64,000 nucleotides of DNA from Allium sativum (Eukaryota > Streptophyta > Magnoliopsida > Asparagales > Amaryllidaceae). The position numbers and the translations under genes are program-made. The notes beneath the pieces were generated by a model. That model saw nothing but the letters and a program-made list of their open reading frames with translations, did no database searches and was not told the origin of the DNA. Below are positions 62,700 through 64,000 of the stretch, piece by piece (position 1 is the stretch's first letter; every line of letters starts with the position of its first letter). The stretch covers positions 494,414,453-494,478,452 of the forward strand of contig CM060923.1 in the NCBI GenBank assembly GCA_030737875.1. The letters run 5' to 3'.

Positions 62700-64000
62700 G
62701 GGAATGTTGTAGCGGATGCGTTGAGTAGGAAAAGGTTGACACTAAGTCCTCTGTTTGTTGAGATGAAGAATTTAGAGTTCTTAGCGACCTTTGATTTCTC
62801 TTTGGCAATGGAGTCGGTGACCGGTTCCTTGGCATCTTTAGAGCTCAGGCCTACCCTCCTAGATCAAGTTGGGGCTTCGCAAAAGGAAGACCCTCAGATA
62901 ATTGAGATCTTGGATAAGCTGGTTCGAGGGGAGATATCTAGTCACCTTGCTCGATATTCTATAGACGATAGGGGTTGGCTGAGGAGGGATGGAAGGCTTT
63001 GTGTCCCGATGGTTGAAGACTTGGTGAGGAAAGTTCTCGAGGAAGCACATCGCTCCAAGATGACCATACATCCGGGGGGTGATAAGATGTATAAGGACAT
63101 GAAGCGCGTTTTCTTCTGGCCCGGAATGAAAAAGGATGTGGCGGAGTTTGTCTCGAGATGTGTTATTTGTCAAAGAGTTAAAGCTGAATCAAAGAAGCCC
63201 GGTGGGCTATTACATCCGCTAGAGGTCCCGCTATGGAAGTGGGAGAGCATTTCTATGGACTTTATTGATGGGCTTCCGAGGTCCAGGAAGGGGAATGCGA
63301 GCATATGGGTCATTGTGGATAGGCTCACGAAGAGTGCTCACTTTATCCCAGTAAAGAGCAAAAGGACAGCATCTGGACTAGCATCAGTGTATCTTCGTGA
63401 GATAGTGCGACTACATGGAGTCCCTTCCAGCATAGTCAGTGACCGGGACCCCATCTTTACTAGTCAGTTCTGGAACAGCTTGTAGGAGGCTATGGGCACG
63501 AAGTTGAACCTGAGTACGGCCTATCACCCACAAACAGACGGCCAGACAGAAAGGGTGAATAGGGTACTTGAGGACTTGTTGAGGCTTTGCATTCTAGATT
63601 TTGGTGGTGCTTGGGAAGACCATCTCCCTCTTGTCGAGTTTGCATACAACAACAGTTATCAGGCGAGCATAGGGATGGCACCCTTTGAGGCTTTATATGG
63701 GAGGCCGTGCAAGTCACCTACATGTTGGTGGGAATCCACGGATAAGCTTATACTTGGACCCGACATGATTAGGGATACATCCGAGAAGATTGAGTTGATT
63801 AGAAGACGGATGAAAGCGGCCCAAGACCGGCAGAAATCCTATGCTGACAGGCGAAGGTCCGAATTGGAGTTTGAGGTTGGGGACAAGGTTTTCGTGAAGG
63901 TTTCTCCTTTGCGGAATGTGGTCCGATTTGGAGCTGTTGGGAAGCTAGCACCGAGATTTGTTGGACCCTTCCCCATCATGGAGAGAATTGGGAAGATGGC
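62700..64000 (+). pseudogene. E3 integrase (stop at 63483), running off the window
   Basis: Continues in frame with GNVVADALSRK, the integrase HHCC finger (HRSKMTIHPGGDKM, CVICQRVK) and the DDE core: MDFIDGLP near 63255, VSDRDPIFTS near 63440 and [12 protein letters not shown] near 63550. TAG 63483-63485 falls right after the second aspartate region; relatives have glutamine there. The C-terminal part ([24 protein letters not shown]) reaches the window edge. A chromodomain is expected beyond 64000 but cannot be seen. Confidence 0.9.

Larger units (their letters stand above)
59679..64000 (+). mobile_element. E3 internal region (Ty3 chromovirus, cut by window edge)
   Basis: Primer site, leader of about 180 nt, then one gag-pol frame from 59871 to the window end. 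The TSD and 3' LTR are outside the window. E3 is related to E1 (same domain order and primer) but clearly distinct in gag, with a proline-rich N-terminus, and in its LTR. It inserted into a hAT-like fragment. Confidence 0.9.

Overview
The window is plant nuclear DNA made almost wholly of transposable elements. I found no host gene, tRNA, rRNA or bacterial-type feature. The plant origin rests on the element families: chromodomain Ty3 elements primed by initiator tRNA-Met (TGGTATCAGAGC), an Athila-type Ty3 element whose primer site fits plant tRNA-Asp, Ty1/copia debris, a degraded L1-type LINE and hAT elements. An angiosperm with a large, repeat-rich genome is likely; I cannot name the species.

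Layout. (1) 1-17420, minus strand: a Ty3 chromovirus, called E1 here, as a tandem array read right to left: LTR (17420-12132), internal gag-pol copy B (12131-7383), a shared LTR (7382-2063), internal copy A (2062 to the left edge). The LTRs are about 5.3 kb, very long. Copy B keeps a single frame of about 1,414 codons with five in-frame stops. (2) 17421-28482, plus strand: E2, a non-coding relative of E1 with 6.1-kb LTRs and only 1,037 bp of internal DNA (LARD-like). E1 sits inside E2's 5' LTR. (3) 28483-35686: AT-rich DNA with a compound microsatellite, a broken LINE (29840-31870, minus), a gag fragment and one LTR of another Ty3 element (32820-35443, minus). (4) 35687-56143: an old Ty1/copia element (plus) with 5' LTR, pol debris and a cut 3' LTR. 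It carries a MITE-like element, a complete Athila-type element (39964-52039, minus, TSD ACATA on both sides) and a 1,236-bp hAT element (53960-55195, TSD CATGAGAT on both sides). (5) 56144-56773: a second hAT-like fragment, cut by (6) E3, another Ty3 chromovirus (plus, LTR 56774-59676, gag-pol 59871 to the right edge) with three in-frame TAG stops.

How the parts relate. E1 encodes or once encoded the proteins; E2 lacks them but shares E1's primer site, leader, hairpin before the polypurine tract and long LTR stretches, so it looks like a passenger moved by E1-type proteins. The nesting gives an order: E2 before E1; copia before Athila and hAT; hAT-like fragment before E3. The signal that known families explain least is a 724-nt chain of about eleven stem-loops found only in the E2 LTRs (18981-19704 and 26153-26876), with covarying stems. 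A phased array of twelve short hairpins and a perfect 24-bp palindrome just after the E2 primer site are the next most notable.
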